A stretch of 54,750 bases of DNA from Bacteroidales bacterium UBA5433 (GTDB taxonomy: Bacteria; Bacteroidota; Bacteroidia; Bacteroidales; UBA932). The notes under the pieces are model-generated. The model was not told the origin of the DNA and ran no database searches. It saw only the letters and a program-made list of their open reading frames with translations. Within the stretch, counting starts at the first letter, position 1. Each line of letters opens with the position of its first letter. The stretch is taken from NCBI GenBank assembly GCA_002427525.1, contig DIRP01000003.1:23235-77984 (forward strand). Reading direction: 5' to 3'. The translations under genes were made by a program, and so were the position numbers. Shown in pieces: positions 8,288-17,494 of the stretch.

Positions 8288-9592
8288 TTATTTTTTTCTC
8301 ATGAATATCTGAATGGGAACTCCGTGAAAATCAAAGTTACTACGCAGTTTATTTTCAAGAAAACGTTTGTACGGCTCTTTCACGTATTGCGGTAAATTAC
8401 AGAAAAAAACAAAGGAGGGAGAGGGGGTTGGTAATTGTGTGGTGTATTTGATTTTGATGTATTTTCCTTTTGTTGCGGGAGGAGGAAAATTTTCAATCAA
8501 AGGCAACATTACTTCATTCAGACGTGAAGTGGCAATGCGACGGCCTTTGTTTTCAAAAACCCGGGCAGCTGTTTCCAGAATCTGGTGTATCCTTTGTTTT
8601 TTAAGAGCAGAAGCAAAAATTATAGGAACATCTGTAAAGGGAGCGGTGCGTTGACGGATTACATTTTCAAATGCTGCCATTGTATTTGTTTCTTTTTCAA
8701 TCAGGTCCCATTTATTAATTACAATAACACAGCCCTTCTTGTTTCTCAGGATCAATTGAAAGATGCTCAGATCTTGCGATTCAATGCCGGAAACTGCATC
8801 AATCATAAGGAGGCACACATCCGAATATTCGATGGCCCTGATGGCCCGCATGGAAGAGTAAAATTCAAGATCTTCTTTTGTTTTTGCTTTTTTTCTGAGG
8901 CCGGCTGTATCAACCAGCATAAAATTGTGTCCAAATTTGTTGTATCGGGTAGCTATGGCATCGCGGGTTGTTCCGGCAACAGAAGTTACAATATTCCTTT
9001 CTTCGCCCAGAAACGCATTGGTCAAGGAAGATTTACCCACGTTGGGCCTTCCAACAATGGCAATATACGGTATATCATGTGCCTCTTCAGAAGCCTGTCC
9101 GTCCGGAAGAAGTTCCAGTACTTTGTCAAGGAGGTCTCCTGTGCCGCTTCCGCTGATTGCTGCAATGGAAATTGGATCACCCAGACCCAACGCATGAAAC
9201 TGGAAGGTGTCAAAAATTTTTCCTCCGTCGTCCACTTTGTTAACGGCAACGATTACCGGTTTCCCTGATTTTCGAAGAATCCCGGCAATGCTTTGGTCGT
9301 AGTCTGTGATGCCTGTCTGAACATCCACAACAAAAATGACAGCGTCTGATTCTTCAATGGCAAGTAATACCTGCCTGCGAATTTCTTCTTCAAAAATGTC
9401 GTCAGATTTTTCTGCATAACCGCCTGTGTCAACAATCGAAAATTCCCTTCCGTTCCAGTCCGTTTTTCCGTAATGGCGGTCCCGGGTCACACCCGATGTA
9501 TGATCAACAATGGCCTGTCGTTTTCCTGCAAGCCTGTTAAAAAGCGTGGATTTACCCACATTAGGCCTTCCCACAATGGCTACAATACCCAT
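8288..9592 (-). CDS. der: Ribosome-assembly GTPase Der (EngA)
   Basis: A 434-residue protein with two tandem GTPase domains: GRPNVGKST near residue 8 with DTGGY, and GRPNVGKSS near residue 181 with DTAGL and NKWD. A C-terminal KH-like domain follows. Der acts in maturation of the 50S subunit. It is the last gene of the engB-prs-nadE-small ORF-der run, and its start lies inside the end of the small ORF (32-base overlap), suggesting coupled translation. Confidence 0.97.
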   Translation of the reverse strand: MGIVAIVGRPNVGKSTLFNRLAGKRQAIVDHTSGVTRDRHYGKTDWNGREFSIVDTGGYAEKSDDIFEEEIRRQVLLAIEESDAVIFVVDVQTGITDYDQSIAGILRKSGKPVIVAVNKVDDGGKIFDTFQFHALGLGDPISIAAISGSGTGDLLDKVLELLPDGQASEEAHDIPYIAIVGRPNVGKSSLTNAFLGEERNIVTSVAGTTRDAIATRYNKFGHNFMLVDTAGLRKKAKTKEDLEFYSSMRAIRAIEYSDVCLLMIDAVSGIESQDLSIFQLILRNKKGCVIVINKWDLIEKETNTMAAFENVIRQRTAPFTDVPIIFASALKKQRIHQILETAARVFENKGRRIATSRLNEVMLPLIENFPPPATKGKYIKIKYTTQLPTPSPSFVFFCNLPQYVKEPYKRFLENKLRSNFDFHGVPIQIFMRKK

Positions 9593-9776
9593 GTTTATCT
9601 TTTTTATGGAGCGTTTTTTCTTCTTCCTTAGGGCAGCGGATGTCCCGTTCCCTCATATGTGTGTTGTGTCCTACAGAAAACTTTGAAAAACTATTGTTCT
9701 TTCTTAGAATTACGGCAAGACTCATGGCTGCAATCCCAACAGCAAGTACTGCAAGTGTCAAAAAGAAAACAGTCAT
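9561..9776 (-). CDS. Small single-pass membrane protein, cysteine-containing (NqrM-like?)
   Basis: A 71-residue ORF whose ATG overlaps the nadE stop (ATGA) and whose 3' end overlaps der by 32 bases; this tight packing supports it being real. Residues 1-25 (MTVFFLTLAVLAVGIAAMSLAV) form one TM helix. A cytoplasmic-type tail with GHNTHMRERDIRCPKEEE follows, then a C-terminal CSHC. The helix followed by a Cys-containing tail recalls small Bacteroidetes proteins related to NqrM/DUF539 (Na+-NQR maturation), but no nqr gene is nearby and I am not sure of the family. Confidence 0.6.
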   Translation of the reverse strand: MTVFFLTLAVLAVGIAAMSLAVILRKNNSFSKFSVGHNTHMRERDIRCPKEEEKTLHKKDKHGYCSHCGKA

Positions 9777-10609
9777 TTTTTATACCGGTAACATTTGTTT
9801 TCCGGGAGCAACGGGTGTTCCGTGACTGCCAGAACAGGAGGCACCTGCAGGTATTTAAACTGGTAATGTCCCGCCTTACCCGCAACCTCCCGGACTAAAT
9901 CCGGCGGGGTGCCGGATTCCATGATTTGTTCCGCCGACCGGCCTTCTTCAAAAAGCGAGAAAAGGATGGGGTCCAGCAGGTGGTATGCAGGTAGTGAGTC
10001 AGTATCTTTTTGGTCTATACGTAATTCTGCAGAAGGGGCTTTTCTTAGGGTATGTTCGGGTATGCGCTCCGTGTCTTTATTCAGAAAGGCGGCCAGTTCA
10101 TAGACTTGTGTTTTATACACATCTCCCAATACCATCAGGGCTCCGGTAAGGTCTCCGTAAAGTGTTCCGTACCCCATGGCCAGCTCGCTTTTGTTACTTG
10201 TACAAAGCAACAACGCATTTTTTTTATTGGCATAAGCCATCAGGAAAACTCCTCGAATCCGCGCCTGGATATTTTCTTCTGTAACATCCGGTTGGGTGTG
10301 TTCAAAAACAGAAGACAATTCCCGTAAGAATTTTTGATAAATGCTGTCAATGGGTACAATATGGTAATTTAAACCGTTCAAAGAGCAAAGCTTTAAAGCG
10401 TCTGTAATCGAATGTATGGTAGAGTAGGGACCCGGCAGAAGCAAGCCGTGCACGTTTTCTTTGCCTAAGGCATCGGCAGCCAGAGCGGCTACAACAGCCG
10501 AGTCAAGGCCTCCGGAAATACCCAGGATTGCTTTTTTTTTGCCGGCTTCATTAAAAAATCGGCTAATTCCTTCTGTGAGGGTTTTGTACAGTTCGCCGGC
10601 CGGTTTCAT
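9773..10609 (-). CDS. nadE: NAD+ synthetase (amidation domain only)
   Basis: A 278-residue N-type ATP pyrophosphatase that converts deamido-NAD to NAD. SGGLDS (32-37) is the ATP-binding motif, and TSNKSELAMGYGTLYGD is the diagnostic deamido-NAD binding segment. No nitrilase-type glutaminase domain is present, so it should use ammonia, or glutamine through another protein. The C-terminal part (AELRIDQKDTDSLPAYHLLD) resembles the glutamine-dependent enzymes. The ATG overlaps the prs stop by one base (TAATG) and the stop overlaps the next ORF by four, so translation is probably coupled along the run. Confidence 0.93.
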   Translation of the reverse strand: MKPAGELYKTLTEGISRFFNEAGKKKAILGISGGLDSAVVAALAADALGKENVHGLLLPGPYSTIHSITDALKLCSLNGLNYHIVPIDSIYQKFLRELSSVFEHTQPDVTEENIQARIRGVFLMAYANKKNALLLCTSNKSELAMGYGTLYGDLTGALMVLGDVYKTQVYELAAFLNKDTERIPEHTLRKAPSAELRIDQKDTDSLPAYHLLDPILFSLFEEGRSAEQIMESGTPPDLVREVAGKAGHYQFKYLQVPPVLAVTEHPLLPENKCYRYKK

Positions 10610-11559
10610 TACAAAGTGAATTTACTGCTTATAGATTGGTAATTGTATACTTTTTCAATGATGTCTGCAAATTCCTGTGCTATGGATATTACTTTAATTT
10701 TGCTTCTGTCAATATTGGGATCTGCAGAAAGAGGGATGGTGTCTGTTACAATAACTTCTTCCAGCGGAGAATTGGCAATGGCGTTGTAAGCCAGTCCGGA
10801 TAAGACGGGATGTGTTGCAATGGCACGTACACTGCGGGCACCTTTTGCTACCATCATTTCTGCTGCTTTTACCATGGTTCCTGCCGTATCAATCATGTCG
10901 TCCAGAATGACAATATTTCTGTCTTCTACATCACCAATAGCTGTCATACTGCCTACGACATTGGCTTTTTCACGTGATTTATGGCAAATTATTAAAGGAC
11001 ATTCCAGTTTCCTTGCATACGCATTGGCTCTTTTTGCACCTCCCATATCCGGGGCGGCAACAGATAAGTTTTCCAAATTCAGGCTCTTGATGTAAGGCAC
11101 AAATACAGAGCTTGAATATACGTGGTCAACCGGAAAATCAAAAAATCCCTGTATCTGGTCTGCGTGCAAGTCCATGGTCATGACACGGTCGCATCCCACC
11201 GAGTGAAGCAAATTGGCTACCATTTTAGCTCCAATAGAAACACGAGGTCTGTCTTTACGGTCCTGACGGGCCCAGCCAAAGTAAGGTATTACAGCTATTA
11301 CTTTGTAGGCAGATGCTCTTTTGGCTGCGTCAATGGTGAGTAGTAATTCAAAAAGATTATCAACAGGAGGAAATGTAGATTGGATAATAAAAATGGTTGC
11401 ACCCCTTACGCTTTCGTCAAAAGCCGGCTGAAATTCACCGTCGCTGAATGTGGTTACTGATAATAATCCCAAGGGCAGACCCAGATGGCTGGCAATGCGT
11501 TCGGCAAGATATCTGGATCCGCGGCAAGAAAAGATTTTAAATAAATGCAGATGATCCAT
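10609..11559 (-). CDS. prs: Ribose-phosphate pyrophosphokinase (PRPP synthetase)
   Basis: A 316-residue cytoplasmic enzyme that makes PRPP from ribose-5-phosphate and ATP, for purine, pyrimidine, His, Trp and NAD synthesis. FSDGEF, PYFGWARQDRKDRPR and MDLHADQIQGFFD are conserved; the PRPP-binding loop reads VILDDMIDTAGT. The start chosen is the ATG at 11559 (MDHLHLFKIFSCRGS): the longer frame would begin with a TTG lying inside the promoter box, and family alignment from memory supports the shorter form. It precedes nadE, which also supplies NAD synthesis. Confidence 0.95.
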   Translation of the reverse strand: MDHLHLFKIFSCRGSRYLAERIASHLGLPLGLLSVTTFSDGEFQPAFDESVRGATIFIIQSTFPPVDNLFELLLTIDAAKRASAYKVIAVIPYFGWARQDRKDRPRVSIGAKMVANLLHSVGCDRVMTMDLHADQIQGFFDFPVDHVYSSSVFVPYIKSLNLENLSVAAPDMGGAKRANAYARKLECPLIICHKSREKANVVGSMTAIGDVEDRNIVILDDMIDTAGTMVKAAEMMVAKGARSVRAIATHPVLSGLAYNAIANSPLEEVIVTDTIPLSADPNIDRSKIKVISIAQEFADIIEKVYNYQSISSKFTL

Positions 11560-11578
11560 TGTCCCTTTGGTTTGAAGA

Positions 11579-12175
11579 TTATGCAAAGATAAGGATGGAA
11601 CCTAAATAATCCAACAACTCTTTTCTTCCTGCTCCTGTTTTTGAAGAAGTGTAAAACAGCGGCGGCAGCGGATCCCAATACTCGGAAAGTGACTGTTTAA
11701 AACCCTCGATTTGTTTTTCCAGTGCTGTTTTAGAAAGTTTGTCTGCTTTGGTGAGTACTACAGCAAAAGGTACTTGCCATTGCCCAAGCTGCAAAAGAAA
11801 ATCAAGGTCAATTTGCTGTAAGGGATGCCTGGAATCCAGCAATACAAACAAAAGAACCATTCCCGGAGCTTGCCGGATGTAGGAGTTGATCATAGCTTGC
11901 AGGGCAGCTCTTTTTGTTTTGGAAACCTTGGCGTATCCGTATCCCGGAAGGTCTGTAATAATCCAGCTGTTATCAATCAAAAATCGGTTGATGCACTGTG
12001 TTTTGCCGGGTGTAGAGGATGTATAGGCCAATCCGGATTTCTTGCAGAGTGTGTTGATAAGGGAAGACTTACCTACATTTGACCTTCCAATAAATGCAAC
12101 CTCTTGCAATCCCTGTTCCCGGGCAGCTTCTGTTTTTAAAGAGGTAGAATGAAATACAGCCTGTTTGATTTCCAT
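11579..12175 (-). CDS. engB: Ribosome biogenesis GTPase YsxC/EngB
   Basis: A 198-residue GTPase with P-loop GRSNVGKSS, the G3 region DLPGYGYAKVS and G4 TKAD. The EngB family acts in 50S assembly. The start at 12175 (MEIKQAVFHST) gives normal family length; the open frame extends 47 codons further upstream, but that part would overlap the divergent xseA gene and is not family-like. It is the first gene of the engB-prs-nadE-ORF-der run. Confidence 0.95.
   Translation of the reverse strand: MEIKQAVFHSTSLKTEAAREQGLQEVAFIGRSNVGKSSLINTLCKKSGLAYTSSTPGKTQCINRFLIDNSWIITDLPGYGYAKVSKTKRAALQAMINSYIRQAPGMVLLFVLLDSRHPLQQIDLDFLLQLGQWQVPFAVVLTKADKLSKTALEKQIEGFKQSLSEYWDPLPPLFYTSSKTGAGRKELLDYLGSILIFA
11584..11591 (-). 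promoter_or_regulatory. prs promoter -7 box inside the end of engB
   Basis: TATCTTTG on the minus strand, 24 bases before the prs ATG and a few bases upstream of the engB stop. TTGG lies 19 bases further upstream in the -33 position. This would allow prs-nadE-der to be transcribed separately from engB. Confidence 0.55.
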
Positions 12176-12179
12176 GGGA

Positions 12180-12187
12180 CTAAGATA
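12180..12187 (-). promoter_or_regulatory. Possible engB -7 box, near-leaderless
   Basis: TATCTTAG on the minus strand (one mismatch to TAnnTTTG) is separated by four bases (TCCC) from the engB ATG. No -33 box is seen. It is reported because the four-base spacing recurs at xseA, rlmH and the 34680 gene. Confidence 0.3.
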
Positions 12188-12209
12188 ACGTTTTTTTGGT
12201 ATTTTAATG

Positions 12210-12217
12210 TAAATTTG
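12210..12217 (+). promoter_or_regulatory. xseA operon -7 box, near-leaderless
   Basis: TAAATTTG matches TAnnTTTG and is followed by four bases (TACT) and then the xseA ATG, so the transcript would carry almost no leader. No TTTG lies at the -33 spacing. This would be the main promoter for the 13-kb glycogen operon. Confidence 0.45.
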
Positions 12218-12221
12218 TACT

Positions 12222-13391
12222 ATGCAAAAATTAGATCTGATTGATTTACAAAGACATCTGGAAGAAGTTATTTCCAATGCATTTGAAAAACCCTGCTGGG
12301 TCCGTGCCGAGATCAACCACCTGGCCGTTCGTAACGGCCACTGTTATATGGAACTGGTACAAAAAGACGAGCAAACAGATCGGTTGCTGGCAAAAGCCCA
12401 GGCTGTAATCTGGGCAGGTAATTATGCCTTGCTTGAACCCTATTTCAGAACGTCAACAGGTATGCACCTTGCAGTAGGTTTGCAAGTGCTTCTGAGTGTG
12501 GTTCCCAGAATGCATCCGTTATACGGATTGAGCTTGACGGTTACCAATATAGATCCGTCTTATACCATTGGAGGAGTGGAAGCCGAGCGAAAAAAAACGA
12601 TGGACCGGTTGGCCAAAGAAGGCATTTTGGACATGAACAAAGAATTGCCTTTTCCGGTTGTGCCGTTGCAGTTGGCCGTTATTTCCGCTTCTACAGCGGC
12701 GGGATACCAGGACTTTAAGGACCATATAGAGAAGGCCGGTTATGCTTTCAGAACCGTTCTTTTTCCCGCCTTGATGCAAGGCAGCGATTCTCCGGCAAGT
12801 ATCATAGAAGCCATGGAAAAGGTGTTGGCCGGCGACAGGAATTTTGATTTGCTTCTTATCCTGCGTGGAGGAGGGGCCGCAACAGACCTCCACAGTTATG
12901 ACAATTATGACCTGGCAGCACATATTGCCCAGTTTCCCATTCCTGTAATTACAGGGATAGGGCACCACAGAGATGTTCATATTGCAGACAGGGTATCTTA
13001 TTTGGCACTAAAGACACCTACTGCTGTAGCTGATTTTCTGAACAACCATTTGGCAGATGAAGAACAAAAAACAATCCGGGTAATTCGTGCATTGGAAAAG
13101 GCGGTTCAAAACAGAATGGATCATGAGAAACAGGAACTGGAATATGTGCTGAAGGATATCGGGGGTGCTGTAACATGGATTGTTCGCAGGCATACACACG
13201 AACTGGAAATGCAGGAACAACGGATTATGCGTAACAATCCGCTTACTTTACTTAAGAAAGGATATTCCCTTACACTGGCAGGAGGAAAGACCCTGACGGA
13301 TGTGAAAGATGTAAGAAAGGGAGACAAGATAACAACGTTGCTTTACAAAGGCAGTATGGAAGCGACCATAGACACTATTAAAAAGGAGTAG
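12222..13391 (+). CDS. xseA: Exodeoxyribonuclease VII large subunit
   Basis: A 389-residue protein with an N-terminal OB-fold (LDLIDLQRHLEEVI, CWVRAEINHLAVRNGHCYMELV) and the Exo_VII_L catalytic region (ISASTAAGYQDF, DLLLILRGGGAATDLHSYDNYDLA, GIGHHRD). A coiled-coil C-terminal part follows. ExoVII degrades single-stranded DNA from both ends. It is slightly shorter than many homologues but all blocks are present. xseB follows after one base, and the two head the glycogen operon. Confidence 0.95.
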   Translation: MQKLDLIDLQRHLEEVISNAFEKPCWVRAEINHLAVRNGHCYMELVQKDEQTDRLLAKAQAVIWAGNYALLEPYFRTSTGMHLAVGLQVLLSVVPRMHPLYGLSLTVTNIDPSYTIGGVEAERKKTMDRLAKEGILDMNKELPFPVVPLQLAVISASTAAGYQDFKDHIEKAGYAFRTVLFPALMQGSDSPASIIEAMEKVLAGDRNFDLLLILRGGGAATDLHSYDNYDLAAHIAQFPIPVITGIGHHRDVHIADRVSYLALKTPTAVADFLNNHLADEEQKTIRVIRALEKAVQNRMDHEKQELEYVLKDIGGAVTWIVRRHTHELEMQEQRIMRNNPLTLLKKGYSLTLAGGKTLTDVKDVRKGDKITTLLYKGSMEATIDTIKKE

Positions 13392-13392
13392 C

Positions 13393-13599
13393 ATGAAGAA
13401 AGAAACAGGAATGACGTACCAGGCAGCGCGTAAAGAACTGGAAGCATTGGTGGAAGAACTGGAACGTCCCAATGCAGATCTGGGACAAATTGCCGCCAAA
13501 GTAAAAAGAGCACTTGAACTGGTAAAATTTTGCAGAGATTACCTGTATAAGGTTCAGGAAGATGCAGATACACTACTCCATGATTTTGAAAACGAATGA
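13393..13599 (+). CDS. xseB: Exodeoxyribonuclease VII small subunit
   Basis: A 68-residue helical protein with the family signature TYQAARKELEALVEELERPNA followed by a segment around VKRALELVKFCRDYL. It binds the coiled coil of XseA in multiple copies. The stop overlaps the glgB start as ATGA, so the DNA-repair subunit and the branching enzyme are translationally coupled. Confidence 0.93.
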   Translation: MKKETGMTYQAARKELEALVEELERPNADLGQIAAKVKRALELVKFCRDYLYKVQEDADTLLHDFENE

Positions 13600-15581
13600 T
13601 AGAAAGCAGGTACATTTGGGAACAGGATCCCTACCTTAAGCCTTATAAGCCCGTTTTGTGGAGAAGGCAGCAAATGCGTGAGGCCAAAGCAGCAGAGATT
13701 ACGGGAGCACATGGTTCGCTGGCAAAAGCTGTCAACAACCATTTGTATTACGGCGTTCATAAAACAAAGGAAGGCTGGGTATGCAGGGAATGGGCACCCC
13801 ATGCAACAGGTTTGTATTTGTTAGGTGAATGCAACGGGTGGGAAAAAGAAGACGCTTATGCATTTCATCCGGTAGGTGGCGGGGATTGGGAATTGCATTT
13901 GCCGGAGCAAAAATTGGTACACGGTCAATTGTACAAATGGCTTATAGAGTGGCACGGCGGGTATGGAGAGCGGCTTCCCGCCTATGCACGCAGGTGTGTA
14001 CAGGATCCGGAAACCAAAATTTTTAATGCGCAAGTATGGAACCCTTCCCAGCCTTATGTATGGAAATATGATAATCCTTTGCGTGTAACCAATCCCCTTA
14101 TTTATGAAGCTCATATTGGTATGAGCACAGAAGAACCGGGTATTGCGGATTTTACGTGGTTTTGCGATAAGGTACTTCCAAGAATCGAACGTTTGGGGTA
14201 CAACACCCTACAGTTGATGGCCATCCAGGAGCATCCTTACTACGGATCGTTTGGGTATCAGGTATCCAATTTTTTTGCTGTCAGTTCGCGTTTTGGAACA
14301 CCGGAAGAACTGAAGTACCTGGTAGACCAGGCCCATGCAAGGGGCATAGCCGTTGTTTTGGATCTTGTTCATTCCCATGCTGTTAAAAACGAGGTAGAAG
14401 GATTGAGCCGGTTTGATGGCACGTATGATCTGTATTTTCACAGGGGGGATAAAGGAGAGCACCCGCTATGGTCTTCCCGGTTGTTTGATTACGGGAAAGA
14501 TGCTGTACTATATTTCTTGTTGTCAAATATAAAATATTGGGCAGAAGAATTTCGTTTTGACGGATTTCGTTTTGACGGAGTCACATCTATGCTTTACTTT
14601 GATCACGGTCTGGGACGTGATTTTACAGAATACAGCCAGTATTTTGACGGCTCACAGGATGAAGATGCCATAACTTATCTGGGCCTGGCTAACCAACTTA
14701 TACATGAATGCAATCCCCGTGCAATCACCATAGCAGAAGATGTGAGCGGTATGCCCTCCCTTGCTTATCCTCAGAAATACGGTGGTATTGGCTTTGATTT
14801 TCGAATGAGTATGGGTGTGGCTGACCATTGGATCAAATGGATTAAAGAGCTCAAAGATGAGGACTGGCATGTGGGGGATATTCTTTTTGAACTGACCAAC
14901 AAACGCAGCGACGAACGTACCATCTCTTATGCAGAATGCCACGATCAGGCCATGGTGGGTGATAAAACAATAATTTTCAGACTTGTGGACAAGGAAATGT
15001 ACACATCTATGAACAAAGATTCCGTATCATTGGTTGTAGACAGAGGCATTGCCTTACATAAAATCATCCGTCTTCTCTCTTTAGCTACAGCAGGTGACGG
15101 GTACCTGAATTTTATGGGAAACGAATTTGGCCATCCGGAATGGATTGATTTTCCCAGGGAAGGAAACGGGTGGAGTTACCATTATGCCCGCAGGCAATGG
15201 TCGTTGGCAGATAACGAACTTTTACGGTACAAGGGGTTGGAACTTTTTGACAGGGACATGGTACATATGGCAAAAGAATACCGCCTGTTTGACAGCTATC
15301 CACAGCCTGTTGTACAGGATATTGCATCACAGGTGTTGTCTTTTGTGCGTGGGAATTTGTTGTTCGTTTTCAATTTGAGTCCCAACAATTCCTATACAGA
15401 TTACGGAATGGAGGTAAAACCCGGGAAATACAGCTGTATTCTGGACACAGACAATCCCCTATACGGAGGTTTTGGAAGAAATCACAAAGAAACGGAGCAT
15501 TTTACTGTTCCACAACCGGGCACTAACAGGTTGTTCTTGTATGTGCCGGCACGTACAGCAATGGTGTTCATTGCAGAATAA
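13596..15581 (+). CDS. glgB: 1,4-alpha-glucan branching enzyme (GH13)
   Basis: A 661-residue enzyme that makes alpha-1,6 branches in glycogen. There is an N-terminal CBM48-like region (GVHKTKEGWVCREWAPHA), then a GH13 barrel with DLVHSH, the nucleophile D327 in GFRFDGVTSM, the acid/base E381 in IAEDVSG and the downstream FMGNEFGHPEW. A C-terminal beta domain follows. The sequence resembles the eukaryote-type subfamily more than E. coli GlgB. It overlaps xseB by four bases, and the debranching enzyme follows after 38 bases. Confidence 0.95.
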   Translation: MIESRYIWEQDPYLKPYKPVLWRRQQMREAKAAEITGAHGSLAKAVNNHLYYGVHKTKEGWVCREWAPHATGLYLLGECNGWEKEDAYAFHPVGGGDWELHLPEQKLVHGQLYKWLIEWHGGYGERLPAYARRCVQDPETKIFNAQVWNPSQPYVWKYDNPLRVTNPLIYEAHIGMSTEEPGIADFTWFCDKVLPRIERLGYNTLQLMAIQEHPYYGSFGYQVSNFFAVSSRFGTPEELKYLVDQAHARGIAVVLDLVHSHAVKNEVEGLSRFDGTYDLYFHRGDKGEHPLWSSRLFDYGKDAVLYFLLSNIKYWAEEFRFDGFRFDGVTSMLYFDHGLGRDFTEYSQYFDGSQDEDAITYLGLANQLIHECNPRAITIAEDVSGMPSLAYPQKYGGIGFDFRMSMGVADHWIKWIKELKDEDWHVGDILFELTNKRSDERTISYAECHDQAMVGDKTIIFRLVDKEMYTSMNKDSVSLVVDRGIALHKIIRLLSLATAGDGYLNFMGNEFGHPEWIDFPREGNGWSYHYARRQWSLADNELLRYKGLELFDRDMVHMAKEYRLFDSYPQPVVQDIASQVLSFVRGNLLFVFNLSPNNSYTDYGMEVKPGKYSCILDTDNPLYGGFGRNHKETEHFTVPQPGTNRLFLYVPARTAMVFIAE

Positions 15582-15619
15582 TTTAGTATCTTGCAAGGTT
15601 ATAGATCAAGGAAAATAGT

Positions 15620-17494
15620 ATGGCGTATTTGCAATTCAAAAAACACGAATTGGGAAACCTGGAGTATGCACTTAACAGGGAAATCCTTGCCGTAAACAGG
15701 GCGGGAGGGTACCTGAACACGACTCTGACCGGCTGTAATACCAGAAGGTATCACGGCCTTATGGTATTGCCTGTTGAAGAACTGGGTGGAGAAAACCACG
15801 TGTTGTTATCTTCATTGGATGAAACCCTCATCCAGCACGATCAGGCGTTTAATCTGGGGATACACCGGTACCCCGGAATCTATGAACCACGTGGTCATAA
15901 GTATATTGTTGATTTTCAAATGAATGAGATTGCTGTCATTACCTACAGAATTGGCGGCATGGTTTTTAAGAAAGAACTGCTGTTTTTGCATAACAAGGAA
16001 CAATTACTTATCAGGTATACGCTGGTAGAGGCCGGTTCTCCCACTATTTTAAGGTTAAAACCTTTTTTGGCATTTAGGAATATCCACGACCTGACGTATG
16101 AAAATATGGCGGCAGACACGTTCCACACAGTCGTGGAAAAAGGTGTTGGCTACCGGTTGTACGGGGAGTTTCCACGTGTATATATGCAGTTGAATGTGCA
16201 GCATGAATTTGTTAAGTATCCGCAATGGTATAAAAATATAGAATACCTGAAGGAAAAGGAAAGGGGATATGGTTACCGGGAAGATCTTTTTGTGCCCGGG
16301 TATTTTGAATGCCCCATAAAAAAGGGACAGGCTGTTATTTTCTCGGCTTCCCTGGCAGTTGCCAGTCCGGGACGTCTGCAATCCATTTTTAACAAGGAAC
16401 TGGAAGGCAGATCCGAGAGAGATACGTACAAGGAATGCCTGAAAATTGCAGCATCCCAATTTTTAGTTAACAGGAATAATGTAATTCAGGTAAAAGAGGG
16501 GTATCCCTGGTTGGATGTCAGTTTACGCAATACGGCCATTGCTCTTCCGGGGCTGACCTGTTTTGCTAAGGACAGGGAAGCATTGTTTGCCAGGGGGTTG
16601 GCAGCTTTGACGGAAAACGAAAAAAAATTGTATTACACACCGGATACTCCGTTGTGGTTGTTCTGGACATTGCAGCAATACCTGGAACTGACAGGAGATA
16701 AAGCAGGGTTGTGGACATCATACGGTCGTTTGATGAAATCTATCCTGGGAAATTATAAAAAAGGTACGGACAAGGTGCAGATGCATCCCAACGGATTGTT
16801 GTGGACGGGGGAGGATGACAAGCTGGGGGCAACGCGGTACGGTTACCTGGTAGAAGTTTGCGCACTTTGGTACAATGCCGTATGTTTTGCTCTGGAACTT
16901 GCCCGGGATAGCAATGAACGGGGATTCGTTGCCGAATATGAAAATCTTCCGGACCTGATTAAAGAAAATTTTCTGCCTACTTTCTGGTGTGAAGCACGCT
17001 CCCACCTGGCAGACTTTGTAAATCATGAAGAACAAAACATATTTACCAGACCCAATCAGATTTTTGCATGTTCTCTGCCTTTTACACCTTTGGCAGATGA
17101 AACCATAAATTCTGTTCTGGCAGCGTGTAGCAGAGAATTGCTGACTTCGCGCGGACTTAGAACACTCTCCCCTAAAAATCACTTATATGAAGGCCGGTGT
17201 GAAGGTTCATCGGAAAAACGCAGCAAAGCTTATCTTAACGGTTCTGTGTGGCCGTGGTTGTTGGGACATTTTTTGGATGCCCAGTTCCGTCTTCATGGCA
17301 GAAGTTTTGTAGCTAGTGCAAAAGATATCATTGGAGTTTTTGAAGAAGAAATGACAGAGCATGGGATTGGCTCTATAGCTGAATTGTACGACGGAGACCC
17401 TCCACACAAACCCCACGGATGCATAGCCAGTGCCCGGAGTGTGGCAGGTATCCTGCGAGCCATGAAACGTATTGAAAAATTTGACGAGCCATGA
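15620..17494 (+). CDS. Glycogen debranching enzyme (amylo-alpha-1,6-glucosidase type)
   Basis: A 624-residue cytosolic enzyme. The N-terminal GDE_N-like beta domain (NREILAVNRAGGYLNTTLTGCNTRRYHGLMV) is followed by an (alpha/alpha)6 barrel typical of GH133-type debranching enzymes, with TPDTPLWLFW, NGLLWTGEDDKLGATRYG, YEGRCEGSSEKRSKAYLNGSVWPW and IAELYDGDPPHKPHGCIASARS. It removes alpha-1,6 branch stubs from glycogen. The stop overlaps the next start as ATGA. Confidence 0.92.
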   Translation: MAYLQFKKHELGNLEYALNREILAVNRAGGYLNTTLTGCNTRRYHGLMVLPVEELGGENHVLLSSLDETLIQHDQAFNLGIHRYPGIYEPRGHKYIVDFQMNEIAVITYRIGGMVFKKELLFLHNKEQLLIRYTLVEAGSPTILRLKPFLAFRNIHDLTYENMAADTFHTVVEKGVGYRLYGEFPRVYMQLNVQHEFVKYPQWYKNIEYLKEKERGYGYREDLFVPGYFECPIKKGQAVIFSASLAVASPGRLQSIFNKELEGRSERDTYKECLKIAASQFLVNRNNVIQVKEGYPWLDVSLRNTAIALPGLTCFAKDREALFARGLAALTENEKKLYYTPDTPLWLFWTLQQYLELTGDKAGLWTSYGRLMKSILGNYKKGTDKVQMHPNGLLWTGEDDKLGATRYGYLVEVCALWYNAVCFALELARDSNERGFVAEYENLPDLIKENFLPTFWCEARSHLADFVNHEEQNIFTRPNQIFACSLPFTPLADETINSVLAACSRELLTSRGLRTLSPKNHLYEGRCEGSSEKRSKAYLNGSVWPWLLGHFLDAQFRLHGRSFVASAKDIIGVFEEEMTEHGIGSIAELYDGDPPHKPHGCIASARSVAGILRAMKRIEKFDEP

